From the NCBI GenBank assembly GCA_016806645.1, contig JACSYO010002062.1:463001-527000 (forward strand): a DNA stretch of 64,000 nucleotides, in the 5' to 3' direction. This stretch comes from Ophiodon elongatus (taxonomy: Eukaryota; Chordata; Actinopteri; Perciformes; Hexagrammidae). The translations under genes and the position numbers were made by a program. The notes below the pieces were generated by a model. The model was given only the letters and a program-made list of their open reading frames with translations, did no database searches and was not told where the DNA came from. The first letter of the stretch is position 1. Every line of letters begins with the position of its first letter. Positions 42,899 to 55,454 of this stretch are shown here, piece after piece.

Positions 42899-45800
42899 GC
42901 CTCCTCCTTAAAAAGTTCAACTCTGTCCCAGAACCAACAAAACAAGAAGATCTGCGCAAGACAAGTAAGATTTGAATGAGATTAGAGTCGATCGCATGAG
43001 AACACCAACATAAAGGAGCGACTTGGTTTCGGACCACAATTGTGAAGTCTGAATATCTGGATCTAGGTCAACGGAGCCCATATCTCTCTGTCTCGGTTTA
43101 AAACGCATCCAGACCTCTTCCTCCAACCACAGATCTCCTGCAATTTCTGGCAAGTTTTTTGTGCAGGCAATCACAGAACCTCCGTTCCTCATCCCACCCC
43201 ACCGTCCATCCATCCATCCCTCCCTTCCTCCCTCCTCTTCTTCTTCTTTCCCCGTCTTGTGCAAACCTTGTAACTGCATCCACTGAGATTTTCCTGTTTT
43301 TACAAGAAATTAAGTTTGACATGGCCCTTAAAGTTACAGCGATCTGCGCGACCCCAGGTCCCCTGAAAGCTATTCAAACCCCAAGAGCAAATTAAAAATG
43401 CATCGTCATTAATCTGAAGTGACATCTGTTTTTTTCCCTCCAAGTTCAAGGAAGTTTTTTTTTTTTTTTAAGTTACAGGCTTTCTATCCCATCCGTCCAT
43501 CTCCCTAGCAAAGCGCTATTACCACTAATCCTGCTGTCTGACTCAGGCCCGGAACCCTCTTCACATGGATGGCCATGAGGGAGAAACCCCATCTGGGCGC
43601 AAGCGAAACCAAAAACCACACTACTTTATGAAGGACGTGTGAAACTCTTTCAAATATCTGGGTTTGGAGTCATGAGAGGGGAATCTGATGTATAGCACGG
43701 AAACATGAATGCTTCGTTTTGTTCTCTGGCCAGCTACTTTCTTTCAGATATATGTATCAGTGAGTCACTGTTTGCGTTGCTGGTACATTCAAGGAGCTAA
43801 TAGTTCTATCAAACCGCATTTTTATTGGCACAGGACAAAAGCAAATGTTCCAGCACTACATACACACACACAGAATTCTTTGTTTGAAGATACTACAGCG
43901 TGCTTGGGGTGTAAGATTTAACTTGTTTAATCAACAAAGCTCCCTTTTTTCTCTTTTCAGTTGCATAAAACTGTCCTCATATCCTCATCCAAGATTTGAA
44001 TGTGCAAGCACGGGAGTTTTAGCGTGCCTGTGTTCCTGAAGTAGAGTCAACATTTTAATGCCAAAACCCTTCAACACAAGTCGAAATGAGATCTGATGTC
44101 TTGCTTTGACTCGTTTTTGACATGCTCTTATTAGTGATGAGAATAACAGCTCAGAAACTCTCAGTTGTTGTTCCGTCTTTGGAATGAGACTGGGAGTTAT
44201 GGGAAGATTGATTTCAGTGAATCTTTAGTCACGGTGCATGCATGCAAATGCAGTCACAACAGACGGAAAGTTAGCCAAAGTCACGCCAGAACATTTATTT
44301 TTTTCTGAAAGTAAAAATTGTTGTGATACCACTTAGTAAAAAGGCAAGCAAAATCCATTAAGTTGCAGGACAACAGATAAAAGGTCATAGGTCACCGAGG
44401 TTTTGTCCCCCAGGATGAATCTGTGATGATTTACTATGGGGAGGCTGAGGAGACTCATCTTGCTTTGCTAAAGTAAAGACACATACAGAGTATTAACCAG
44501 CTTTAGACCACCCATTGAACAGAAACACACACACACAGACATTCAAATAACGCCAGATTTAAACCCCAGTGATGGGAGCTAACCGGGGAGCCTCAACGTG
44601 ACACTCACTGTGTCAACAGACCTGAAGGGGTCACTGAGGGAGAGGACTTGTCCTTAACGCCTTTGTCGCAACAGAAGACATCCAGCCAGACAATTATGTG
44701 AATCTGAAAGGCATTCTGGAAAAACATAGCTGACTAATGAAAAGTTAAACCCCCAACAGAAACACTGACATGTAGATAATAATTAAAGGACGAAATGTAA
44801 TGAAGCCTGGATCAGATCAATCTAGGAACAACAATTTAGCGTCTGGGGGCAATGTGTCTGGGGTTTTGGTGTAGCAAGCAGATATCTGGATAACAGAAAA
44901 ACTTGATCTTCTATGCGGAAGTCATTGTTTACAGTCCAATTAACAACTTGAGACCCGAGAATGGAGTTGGAGTTGAGAGACAATATCTACGACCTGAAGA
45001 CTTCTTTCAAGTAGCTAGTTTACAAGCTAACTCTAAGTTAACGATAGCTGAATCGTTGTCAGGCGATAGCCGATGGTTTCTGAGATGGCATTTCGTTCCG
45101 ACTCTTTTTCTCTCCACACAAAAGCCCGCTCAAATGTGATTGGTCAGAATTACTGGGACTAACAAACTGACTACAAACAGGAACCAGAACTCGTCCAAAT
45201 CCAAAATCTCTTCCTATTGCCTACAGATACTGCATTCACATGCAGATATCTATTTATAGAGGTTAAGATCAGGCAGACATTTACTGCTACTGTGACTCTA
45301 CTTCACTACTTTACTCTTGCGACATGGTAGGGCTGTATCCAGTGCATCATTTGCAATAAGTTGACGTAGGCTACACCCGTATGATGGTATTAAATTAGGT
45401 ACTGTTTGAGACTAAGTGGACCATATGTGTATATCATATTTATTTTATAAAAAAACTATTGGCCTCATACATTTATTGCACATCAGCAAGTTCATACATC
45501 AGCCGCAGCCTAATATGCAATGCAATGTTCAAAGTGCTTTCCTATAATACTGAAATGGAGAACGGTACTCAAGGACTTTATTTTCCTCTTCACGCTCCAT
45601 CCAACATACCATTTATTGTGGCAATTCTGGAGTGCCGTTATTAGGTGCTATTACTAAGGGAATTGTAAGTCTATCTCCCAACGCACATGTATGCTAACGT
45701 CAATGACACTGTGAATGTACATAGACTCCGACACACGCGCAGCAGCTGGTGTGTAGGCCTCCCATCTGTACATCTCAGACAATGATAGACCCCCATTACT

Positions 45801-46250
45801 TTAATATGAAAATCACAACCACATGAAATTTCTCCCATGGTTCAAACATACAGCGGCTGGCGGCCTCACTGTATGGCAGCATGTCGCTCCGGTTCTGTTT
45901 CTTCCCCCCACACCCCCTCCCTCATCTGTAAATCAGGCAATTCAAGGCTTGCCAACCATAACACAGTTGGCACAGAGTTTGCCCTCCCACCACTGCGGTG
46001 CACGCAAACGTTGTTTCACGTCTTTTCTTCTCTCTTTCCTCATCATCTGTTTATTTTGGTTTTCCTTTTTCTTTTCCGAATGGAAATTTTGAGGTCGACT
46101 GGTGTTGCCTGTTCCGGGCGAACAATTTCAAGCACAAAGGGTAGGGATGAGGGACGGGCCTCTGAGACAGCGAGAAGTCGCGGGGGAAATTTAGATATTT
46201 ATCCGGCAATGAGGGAGCTTCAAAACAGCTCCCATGTGTTCTTTATTTCA
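42898..46250. other. Non-coding DNA, no recognised gene
   Basis: Long stretch of average composition with few microsatellites. A T13 run lies near 43457-43469. Open frames are short, and those with CCTCCC/GGGAGG patches (43190-43250) are compositional. Confidence 0.35.
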
Positions 46251-46251
46251 G

Positions 46252-46278
46252 CTGGGGTTTGATGGCAAATGGAGCGAG
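46252..46278 (+). other. Candidate 27-bp micro-exon
   Basis: TTCTTTATTTCAG precedes it and GTGAGAG follows, giving canonical splice signals on both sides. In phase 0 it reads LGFDGKWSE. The length is a multiple of three. No neighbouring exon is seen, and a 27-bp match to splice rules is expected by chance in sequence of this length. Confidence 0.15.
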
Positions 46279-46318
46279 GTGAGAGCTGGCGAGACCCTCT
46301 ACCCAACACACAAGCACT

Positions 46319-46320
<2 letters not shown>

Positions 46321-46368
<48 letters not shown>
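46321..46368. repeat. (CA)n microsatellite
   Basis: About 23 pure CA units. Confidence 0.95.
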
Positions 46369-46370
<2 letters not shown>

Positions 46371-47387
46371 AAATACGCACATACTCTGCCCACTATCCCC
46401 ATCCGCCAACCACATCCACTGACTACAAACCGATACAGAGCAGAGGACTGTACTTTCCCAGACCCTGCTGCCAGCTTGGACTTATTACATTACCTAAATT
46501 TGGTTTGTGACAATACAACAAGACATGAGGTTTAAAGGAATGCAGGGTCGTCTTGCAAAGCCATGAATATACACGTATTATCGATTACAGTGATCCACGG
46601 GAGGCAATTGAGAATACTTTCCCTTTTTCCAGAAGCTTCACGTTGAATCAGTTTCAGGCCTCGGAGCAGTCAGTAGACTACCAAAGAGCAAGACTTTCTG
46701 CCTTGCTCAAGGTCAAACAATGCAACTCATGAGGGGAAAGAGAGCGTTACTCATTCACTTCATGTCTTTGGCTGGTCAAAAGATTGAAAGGAACACCCGT
46801 CCAATCGCCCTGTGTCATACTTACAAGATTGGGAACAAACATTCTGCTTGGGTTTTTGTCTTCTATCTGTAATGATGTGAAGGTTGTTTACAACGGAGAG
46901 CATGTTTCAAATTTGCATTCATTTTCTCTTCCAATTGAGTTTGGCTAACCTGTCTGATCATCTTCTCATGCTTTGCCATGACATCTTCTTAATTAGGCCG
47001 CTGAACTCTAAGACCCCAGCAATGTTTAGAACTATTAAATCTGTATTAATGGCTGCTAAGCTGACCTATGATACGAGGACATATTTGCATATTTACACAT
47101 CCAGCAGACACGGTGTGGGGGGGGTGGGGGAGGGGCTTATTCTCTTTCCTTTGAGCTTTAGTTTTGGTCTCCACCAACTCCTAGAAAGCCGCTAACTGTG
47201 TTTGTCTGAGCAGGTAATGTAAAGTGGGCCTATCAAAGATTTTGTCAATGATAATAGCTGTCTTCTGCATCTGGAAACAGCTTGGTGAGTGTTGAGACTG
47301 AACTACAACAACAAACAATGGCTTAAAGACGATGAAACTCTCCACTAGAGCTCAGGGGAACTGTAGAGTCGGGTGATGCTTCTCTGG
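46369..47387. other. Non-coding DNA, no recognised gene
   Basis: Contains a G-rich patch (47113-47133) with four G runs on the plus strand. No gene or bounded repeat recognised. Confidence 0.35.
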
Positions 47388-47870
47388 TCCCTCGCCATTG
47401 TTCCTATTGCCTATTATTCCAAAAGCCCCATAGTTTTTCGGACTGTGGGAATTACATGGGTAGTTGAATTACATGGGTAATTGTTATACAGAATGGTCAA
47501 TAATTATTGGTGTGATATTTTTTGTTTTTTTTACTGTGACGAAGGTATAACCCGCTCTACACCGCCTCTGATTAGCTTACCCTAAACCTAGCCAATCTCA
47601 CTCCTTGTGCCTAAACCTTAGCAATCCAACGAGTACTAGCCAATCAATCGTAGGGGAAATTATTACATAATTCTGCATAAAAATTGTGTTTCTGTTTGTT
47701 GGAGAGTGTGTTTTTTTTTTTTTTTTAGAGCAATGGGCCTTCCAAGCAATGGCAGTTTGTTTTTGCGATAATGGGCTATTAGAAAAACGGGCTTTGCGGT
47801 CCAACGGGACATTTTTCAGGCTATTGGGGTTTCGAACAATGGGCCGTCGGAACAATGGACAATCCTTGAG
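47388..47870. mobile_element. MITE-like element with subterminal CAATGG repeats
   Basis: The left end CCCTCGCCATTGTTCCTATT and the reverse complement of the right end (CCATTGTTCCGACGGCC) align over about 45 bp at roughly three-quarters identity. The right arm (47729-47866) is a diverged tandem of units built on (A/G)CAATGGGC followed by 8-14 bases. The centre has CCTAAACCTAGCC and a T18 run. No coding content. The family appears familiar from teleosts but I cannot name it. Confidence 0.6.
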
Positions 47871-49369
47871 TCTGCATGAGTCCGTCAATACAACAGATAA
47901 CTTTCAAATTACAGGTAGAATTTTTTTCCATTGTTAATGTAAAAATATTGATCGGTGCAGTTTTGAAATAACACTCCAGTTATAATAAATCTGAATTATT
48001 CTTTAACAAGACAAATTCACTGGCAATAGTCACCAGTATTTGTCTTAACTAAACATGTGATCCCATTTGGGACATAACCTTTCTTCATAAGCAATAATCC
48101 TGAGCCTGAATGGCCATTACAAATTACAACAAACATGTCTTAGTTTTTCTTTAACGCTCACTGCTTGTCAAACCATAATCCGTCAGAGCAAATGTTCTGT
48201 TTCTTACTGCTAGGAGGGAAGGCGGTCATGGAAACAAGCATATTACAGATAAACACAGGAGGCAAAGCCCTCCTCTGTTTGTTCTGCTGTAAACATGAAA
48301 GCACTTTCATGCTGGTGGAATGCAGTGGCCTTGTGTTTCTGAGTGCATGTGTGTGCTTTCATGTATGAATGTGTATAGAGCTCTATATCTGTTTATCTTC
48401 ACCCTTGCATGTATCAGCACCGTTGCTCAGCCTTGACGTGTCAGCGATATCACTGCGTTATGTTTCAGTGAACAAACTGAGCTCGCTCGCTGCCATTTGT
48501 AGCACAAATGTTGTTGCAGTAACATGCCGGACATATGGCTATTCTAATCCTGGCGGCTGATGGAAGACGCAGCCCCAAAAGTTCTGCTGCAGCCAAGCTC
48601 TCAAACCCCACCAGATGAAGAAACAAGGTGGACGTGGTTAACATCAGCCAGCCAAAGTTTGCTTGTCATTTGAAATAAATGGATGTCTTGAGGTTTCTTC
48701 AGTTTATTGCGGGGAACACATATCTTGCATTTAAGGCATATGGTTGTAAAGAGAGTACACATAGAAACAAGGGTCATAAATCTATATGTGCTGGTCTGAG
48801 AAAGTGGTTAAAGGTGCATTTTTTTACGGTCATTATACATCCATCAAAGGTACTGATGAGACCCCGTTTGAGATTGGTGGAAGCATCCATCTCATCTACT
48901 AATATTACGGAATATACCTTTATGGTATATTTGATCTTAATGTATTGCAATTGATTGATCCGCTACCCCCTAAACACGGAATGTGATTGTTGTCAAGCAT
49001 ACATTGCATTAACATGACATATTCCTTCTTAACAATCAACATGGCCTGTGTTCCTATCAACTCAACTTTATTGGTTCCATTCAGAAGACAACAAAATGTA
49101 AAGGGTGAGTAGCCTACTGTAGTTGTTTAGTTTTGATTGATGACTTGAAAAATGTCTGATCTGAGCAGTAAGATTCTGTTTTGAAAGCAGCAAATCAACC
49201 GAGGTAGTTGGTAGGCTACCATATACCAATTGTTTTCTGACTACATGTAGTCAAAACCCACGCTGCTACAGGAGCCAGGATGCCCAAGCAGAGAGCGAGT
49301 GGGAAAAAATAGGACAATCAAATAAAGCAATGGCGTGAAGTGTCGCCCTTATATGGGCAGCTATTTTGA
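47871..49369. other. Non-coding DNA, no recognised gene
   Basis: No bounded repeats, and open frames without recognisable domains (the longest is 91 codons, at 48679-48954). Confidence 0.35.
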
Positions 49370-49643
49370 TGCACGGTGTTCAGCGGCCTTGTATTTCTTT
49401 GTCGCTTCTTCCTCTTGGAAGTGCTTACGACATGGCACCTGGTCGGTAGTTTTTTTTTAGAGGCTGACAACCCAGAAACATCCCGAACACACACGGCACA
49501 AAAGAAGAAAATAGTCAGGGGGCGGTGTCTCTGCAGTGTGTCTACCGTTACACACTTCTAGTGGTTCTTAAGTCAGAAGGGGCTATTTTTGTATGAGTAT
49601 TGTTTTTTAGGAAAATCCTGCTCATTCTGCATTTAACCATAGC
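49370..49643 (+). mobile_element. Second, left-truncated copy of the TIR element
   Basis: Aligns with 21.5-22.25 kb: CTTCCTCTTGGA, GTGCTTACGA, CACCTGGTCGGTAG, AGAAACATCCCGAACACAC, CACTTCTAGTGG, TGTATGAGTATTGTTTTTTAGG, and the right terminus AATCCTGCTCATTCTGCATTTAA. It lacks the CATAGACTG insertion, so it records the empty site. The left TIR is not found. Confidence 0.78.
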
Positions 49644-50498
49644 TGCACCAGATATGGGTTGCTTTAGAAGACAACAACATGACGTGACATTCTGTCATTT
49701 AGGTTGGTGGGGTGGAAGACAGGGAGCGGGGGATTACTCAGCCAGAGAATGCCTCTAATGAATGAACTCTTTTGGCGTGTTTGCCCACCGAGCTACTTAC
49801 ATTCGCGGAAGCAGGGCACACAGAATTTCACCAACACAGATCCGTTGCGGATCATAATAAATTGCCCTTTCCATTGTAATGAACCAATATGCAACCAGGC
49901 GCTCCTTTATTTCTAACTGCTCTTAAAAAAAAAATAATCACCGTAACTCTGCTGGAGAGCTGTAACAATGAGCGACCTGTGCCCCTCCAGTCTAGACGCA
50001 CTGTAACAGGTTCCCTCGTGACAGCGATTATGCTCTTAATCTCACGGAAAATGTCAATGATCTGTGCTGAATAACTTGACCTTTAAACACATGCAAACAT
50101 TCACACATGCACTGTGCAGATCGGCCATTTCGGTTTCCTTTCAGACACGGGAAGAGGCGTGGTGTACAGTATATATACATCGATCAGGACATTACATTGC
50201 TCCCCAAGTTCACACACGCACACACAACCATTTAGATCCAGCCAGATCCTCAGATAATGGCAGACCAGATGTGGCTGTAATGCTGGACTTATATTGGACT
50301 TATATAGCAGTTTCTATAGGAACAACCCAGAGCGCCTTCAACACCTCATCATCAGCACTACAGCTGCTGAGGAAAAACGGTCAAATCCCCCGTTTCAAGA
50401 CGAATTTGAGCTTCGCTGCATCAAGTGTATAGGCGGTCAGAGACGGAGTGCAGTGCGGCAGTTTGATAGCATCGCGGCCAAACATGTGGATGTTTTAT

Positions 50499-50533
50499 CT
50501 CCCTAAAAGTTTGGCTTTTTAGGGAGCCAAACT
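50499..50533. other. Overlapping inverted repeats, pseudoknot order
   Basis: CTCCCTAAAA (50499-50508) pairs with TTTTAGGGAG (50517-50526), and AGTTTGGCT (50508-50516) pairs with AGCCAAACT (50525-50533). The two stems interleave as A-B-A'-B' and exclude each other in part. No context identifies a role. Confidence 0.7.
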
Positions 50534-51710
50534 GCTGTCTGGTGATGATGTTTGTTCACATTGCTATGGAGACGTTGGACATAACAATTATTATCATAAC
50601 GGGAGTCATGGTGAGGGGATTTCCAACGTAGGAGAGCGCGAGTGTGTGTGTGTTGGTGTGGAGGAGATGCGAGCAGAGATGGGAGAGATATCTGTGTGAT
50701 GATAGTGGTGGTTTGGACCGGATCGTCATGCAGGTTGGTATGGCCAAGTCTCCTCGTCCATGGTGGTTCTCACTACCCTTAAGTCATAGCTTTCTTTATC
50801 TTGTGGAAAATATTTCCGATCTCCGTTTCATGACCTACCAGATACTTTGCGTTTAGAAGAGCGAATGTGAGAACTTCCATGGAAATAGATTTTTTTTTAA
50901 AGCACTCAATGAAAATTAAGATTGGGAGACTGCTCAGACCTGGAGTAAACTACCGTCTGTTACTCAGTCGTACAGGGATGACAAAAGTGACAGTCGTAAT
51001 GGAGTTTTGTGTTGCCTTATCAAACAATAGAAAATCAGATTGGTATCAGTGGTGTCTGTGTGTTGCAAACCCCAGCCCCAACTGTAATGAGCTAGATATG
51101 AAACTCTAGTCAGGAAGACTATACTCTTGCATGCCTAGGCCCGTAGTTTATTTCTCATACATCCTGCCATTCACTCCTCACACATGCTCACTCATAATTT
51201 CCTTGCTGTCATTGTTCGGGGCTGTCAATCATGATACCAGCTGTTCTGATCAGCTGGTCTCCTCTGTCCAATAGCACAGCAACACAATTACACCGTTAGT
51301 CTATCATCTTGCTGCCGTCTCTTTTTAAATATGACTGTCTCTCTACCTTCAGTATGTTCATGCTGCTGTTACACGCCCCTCAACCTCCACATCTCCACCA
51401 GTCTTCGCAGATCCATCAGCTTCATCAACTCATCATTCTATCAGCCTCGTCATCAGCCACCACCTGATGAGGCAGTGTCTGAACTACACGGAGGGGGGAT
51501 TTATCTTGCTGCTGCTCAGGACGCCCCTCGATTACAAATCTCCCTTTAGTGTCCAAGTGCCAAAGACTCTGTCAATACCTTATCATCACATATCATCTGT
51601 AAATAACACACAATTATCTTTTCTTCACCAGACTTGTCTCTCCTGATTGAAATTCTGTGAGTTTAATTATCTCCACCATGCGAAAGCCTGGGGAGAGGTT
51701 AAGGATTCGG

Positions 51711-51711
<1 letters not shown>
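50534..51711. other. Non-coding DNA, no recognised gene
   Basis: Average-composition sequence with no domain-bearing frame and no bounded repeat. Confidence 0.35.
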
Positions 51712-51784
<73 letters not shown>

Positions 51785-51880
51785 TTGGCTGTACACCTCT
51801 GTCTGTCCATGACTAATCTTACATTCTGCTGCAGCAAACTGTGTAATATTTTTGCGTGCCCAGTTATAGCTACATAACAT
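51712..51880. repeat. (TG)n array plus block shared with 24.4 kb
   Basis: About 35 TG units (51712-51783), followed by ACACCTCTGTCTGTCCATG, GCAGCAAACTGTGTAATATT and GCCCAGTTATAGCTACAT. The following block matches the sequence right after the GTGA array at 24370-24455. The microsatellite and the block together therefore look like part of one repeat family whose internal array has changed its unit. Confidence 0.65.
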
Positions 51881-53529
51881 TTGAGTATGTATTTTACCAG
51901 CCAAATCAAATTCTTTACAGGATATTTAACCTTTAATTTAACCTGATAATTATTGTATCACACCATCTTGTTGCCCCCTCTTCATCTGCAATTGTTTAAT
52001 TGCACCAAACTGGCTAGTTAGCACCACCAACTTTTAATCAATGCACCCAACTACTAATATTGGGAAACCCAAACTAATTAGCATTTTATTTAGCTGATTT
52101 TCTGAACATTTGATTAAAAAAATGTGTGCTAAATTTGGGTGGAAACTTAATATATGTGTCCTATCAGCTCAGGGTGGCTAAGTTCATTGCTGTATGAATG
52201 GACTTTTCGACACTTCAATGTGGACTGGAGGAGCCGGAGATTGAACTGATCTTCCAATTGGAGGACATACTGAACATTACTGAGTTATTTCATCAATTTG
52301 ATAAAAATGTTCTTCATGTGCTACATTGTGTGTTTTACCACGATGCCATAATTGTCACTTATGAGCACAGTGGTCGCTGTTCAGCAAAAGTTACATAGGC
52401 TCACTTTAAGGCCTGAATGAAGGCTTAAAAAAAAAATGATTGAATATTTAATGGACTTGTGCTGTCCTGTGTGTGCTTGCTTTATTTTAAAGGGCATTTC
52501 CATCTACCGTTAAAACACAGCTCAAGCAGATTCCCATTATTCCGCCTGGGGGAGATACATTATAAAACCAATCTTGGATGCCATTGGAAGATATTATCTC
52601 AAACCTTTCAGCAACATGTGTATTTGTAGCACAGCCCTAATGGGAAATGAAGCCAAAACATGATTAACGCATCCCATAATAATGTTTCATAATATCAGAG
52701 ATACAGCCTGCAAGATTATTGCAAGATGCCAAAAGTCATGACAAGTTGAAGATATGAAACACTGGCAGCACCTTCAGGCAGCAAGGGACAACTGTTTTAA
52801 CTGCAATTATAAACTGTATTTATTATTTATCGATATTTAATTGTTGGAAAATGTTAATGCTTTTATAAATTGTGCAGTTGTCCTTACCAATTGTTGATTG
52901 TAGGCGAGATCCTGTTTCTCACAATCTATGCCAGGCCTCTGTGTATCCTACTGTGAAGAGCTACGTGCCAATAAGTCATCATCGATGTAACAACATGAGA
53001 ATTCTTAATATTTATTGCACTCTGTGATTTAAGGTGGCTCTTGTTCTGCTTCTGATCTAATGAGTCGGAGCTGCAGACAGTTTCTGCCAAACATTTTGGA
53101 GCACAAGCTCCAAAACAAACTCCTCGCAGACGTCGGGGTGAGTCTGTCAGGCTTGTGAAATCAAACCCATTAACCGCCTCCTCCTACTCGTCCTCCGCCT
53201 TTACAGTAAATGTTGAAGAGCGAATACACCACAATGAGAGCGAGATGGCAAACAGATCTGCTCTGGTCACAATCTAATACTCCTTTCCTGAAGTAATTTA
53301 AGAATAAGCAACTGTCTGAAAGTCAAGGTGAAATGATGAGTCTTAAGTTTGAATTTTTTCTCAAATCTTAACATCATCCTTGCAAATGATGAACGTTAAA
53401 GGTGCTAAATTCAAAATACAGAGCAGTTGATTGCATACACGCGGTTCTCAATAAGTGTTCACCAGCGGGGGAACCCAAGAGTAAACGTTATCATCCGTAA
53501 GTAAGTTGTAAGAATATATATATATATAT
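51881..53529. other. AT-rich non-coding DNA
   Basis: A 66-codon ATG-started frame at 52198-52398 (start MDFSTLQCGLEEPEIELIFQ) has no recognised domain; the DNA around it (GTTCTTCATGTGCTACATTG) resembles a teleost repeat. No gene is supported. Confidence 0.35.
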
Positions 53530-53965
53530 GTATTCATTGTATACTCATACAACAGTTCGTATATCTTACAAATATATTCCTACGAAAGCCAGCGACATGG
53601 GTCAATTTCCGCTCATTCCTGAATGGGAAACTGCTCAGTTAGGTTTAGGCAACAAAACAATTTTGTTAGGTTTAGAAAAAGAAAAATCGAGAATAATCAA
53701 GAAATATTTAGTTAGCTTTGGGAAAACGTTGTTGTTTGGGTTGATATAGTAACTACTGAAGTGCAGTTACTGAAGAACGCAAGTTACATGATAAAAAAAT
53801 AAATTAATGTTGACTTCTTGTTTCACACTGGGTGAACACATCCACCTCCAGCCCTATGTGGGCTTTTGCAGTCTTTATACTTATAGTTCATGATTATGTA
53901 GATGAAATAGTTTTGTGGGATATCTACGAACTACGCACATTATTTTTCGTAGGAATAGCTACGAT
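53530..53965 (-). mobile_element. CCTAAACC-family repeat, fullest copy
   Basis: A 13-bp perfect inverted repeat, TATTCCTACGAAA (53575-53587) and TTTCGTAGGAATA (53945-53957), bounds the unit. Read on the minus strand it has TATCCCACAAAACTATTTC, AAAGCCCACATAGGGC, GTGTGAAACAAGAAGTC and CCTAAACCTAACTGAG, in the same order as the copy at 39.0 kb. It supplies the terminal repeats missing from the other copies and supports a DNA-element (MITE) origin. Confidence 0.75.
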
Positions 53966-54567
53966 CGCTAGATGAGACCAGCCTGATTTTATCGTATAAA
54001 TTCCAGAAATCTAACTCCAGTTTTCCACAAATAATAAGTACACTAATTTTCCATTTTATTAAGTACACATAGTTAAACCTCGTGCAGTCCAGTTAATGCA
54101 GCAGTCCTGCAGGAACTCCTATGTTCATCCAGGTTATAATGTTTAGTTTGAGTTGAAACTATTTAAGAGAGGAGTTGATTCAACTGCATGATCATCTTGG
54201 AGGCTGCACGACGTTATACTAAAACTAATTAAAAACCAATACACACACACAAAACCCTAACCCTTATAAACACAAACACTCTCTCACAAACACACTCAGG
54301 AACAGCAGCCAAGCAGGTGCGCGCACACACACGCACACACACACACACACTCGCCGACCTTTTTCCCTTATTTTTCTACTTGACTAAACACTAAATTAGA
54401 AGGCCTAAATGTTCCTGCCTGAGAGCTCTGCTCTGGCACACAACCTGGCTCGAGCTCTGCTTCATATCCCGGGAAAAAAATTATAATGTATGGGACTAAC
54501 AGAATTTCCATGTCGAAATCCAATGGAACAATATTGATATTTTTAAAAGTACGTGTTTCCACCTCCT
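53966..54567. other. Non-coding DNA
   Basis: Short CA-rich stretches at 54240-54350. Nothing else recognised. Confidence 0.4.
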
Positions 54568-54576
54568 CCACACACA

Positions 54577-54664
<88 letters not shown>

Positions 54665-54671
54665 CTCTCTC
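54568..54671. repeat. Long (CA)n(CT)n microsatellite
   Basis: About 45 CA units with one T interruption, then about five CT units. Confidence 0.97.
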
Positions 54672-54832
54672 TGGGACAAGGAGTTCATTGAGGGAAGCAA
54701 ATACTGCTAAGCCCTCTTGATTGCTGGAGCGGCCTTCTCCTCTGACTCCCTTGGGTCACCTGCTGCTTCACCCCGCCGCCGTCAGCTCCACCCCACTCTG
54801 CCATTTCTCTCTTTCTGTTCTCTGCCCACAGC

Positions 54833-55000
54833 GGGCCAAGAATGTGTTAATCCGCCGAGCATGGCAACAGATTAATCGAGGGCGTTTCCCTTTGATCAGG
54901 ACAGACGGCGGGCTATCTGACACTTGACAATGTTTAAACCCAATCAGCGGCGATCAATTAGCAGAACAATGGCTCCGGGGTCGGGGGTTGAGGAGCGGCG
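54833..55000. other. Candidate conserved non-coding element or terminal exon
   Basis: CTCTTTCTGTTCTCTGCCCACAG-type context (54808-54832) gives a strong 3' splice site. The frame after it reads RAKNVLIRRAWQQINRGRFP and runs to a stop at 54925-54927. Alternatively the sequence is regulatory: it contains GTTAATCC, GATTAATCG, AACCCAATCAG and GATCAATTAG, typical homeodomain/PBX-type sites in dense spacing. I favour conserved non-coding DNA; both readings are inference. Confidence 0.3.
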
Positions 55001-55089
55001 GGCGTCCCCCTCCTCCTCCCGCCCCCCATCGGTCTCTCTCTTCTCCAACTTCTTCTTCTTCTTGTGTTATTTTTTCTGTCTGCTGATGA

Positions 55090-55230
55090 TGACCCCCCGG
55101 CCAGCAATCAGGGCCGACGCAGAAAGGATTAGACGGACGTTAACTATGATTAATGGGAGAAATAACAAGGCAGTCAAACAAAGGCTCTGCTTCCATGGCA
55201 TCTCGGAGCCGCTTTGAAGAGGGCTCCTCT
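55090..55230. other. Candidate conserved non-coding element
   Basis: Non-repetitive block with AGGATTAGACGGACG, TAACTATGATTAATGGG, AACAAGGCAGTCAAACAAAG (SOX/TCF-like AACAAAG words) and CTTCCATGGCATC. Composition and motif density suit an enhancer. No cross-species comparison is available, so this is a hypothesis. Confidence 0.25.
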
Positions 55231-55414
55231 TTTCTCGATCGCCTCGCGCACACACACACACACCGCAAAAATGCATGCGTGCAGATATGCGCAGATGTAC
55301 ACACAGACTTTTCCATCTGTAAGCCGCCTTTCACCCTGACTAAGGACCTATAAATCAAAGCGTGAAGAAAGAGAGGAGCCCTGCACTTGTTTTTGTGATA
55401 GAAAGGAGCAGAGC

Positions 55415-55418
<4 letters not shown>

Positions 55419-55452
<34 letters not shown>
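55419..55452. repeat. (TG)n microsatellite
   Basis: About 17 pure TG units, first of three arrays within 320 bp. Confidence 0.95.

Positions 55453-55454
<2 letters not shown>

Noticed and set aside
52198..52398. 66-codon ATG-started frame
   Set aside because: No domain recognised and the surrounding words resemble a dispersed teleost repeat, so an open frame there is not evidence for a gene.
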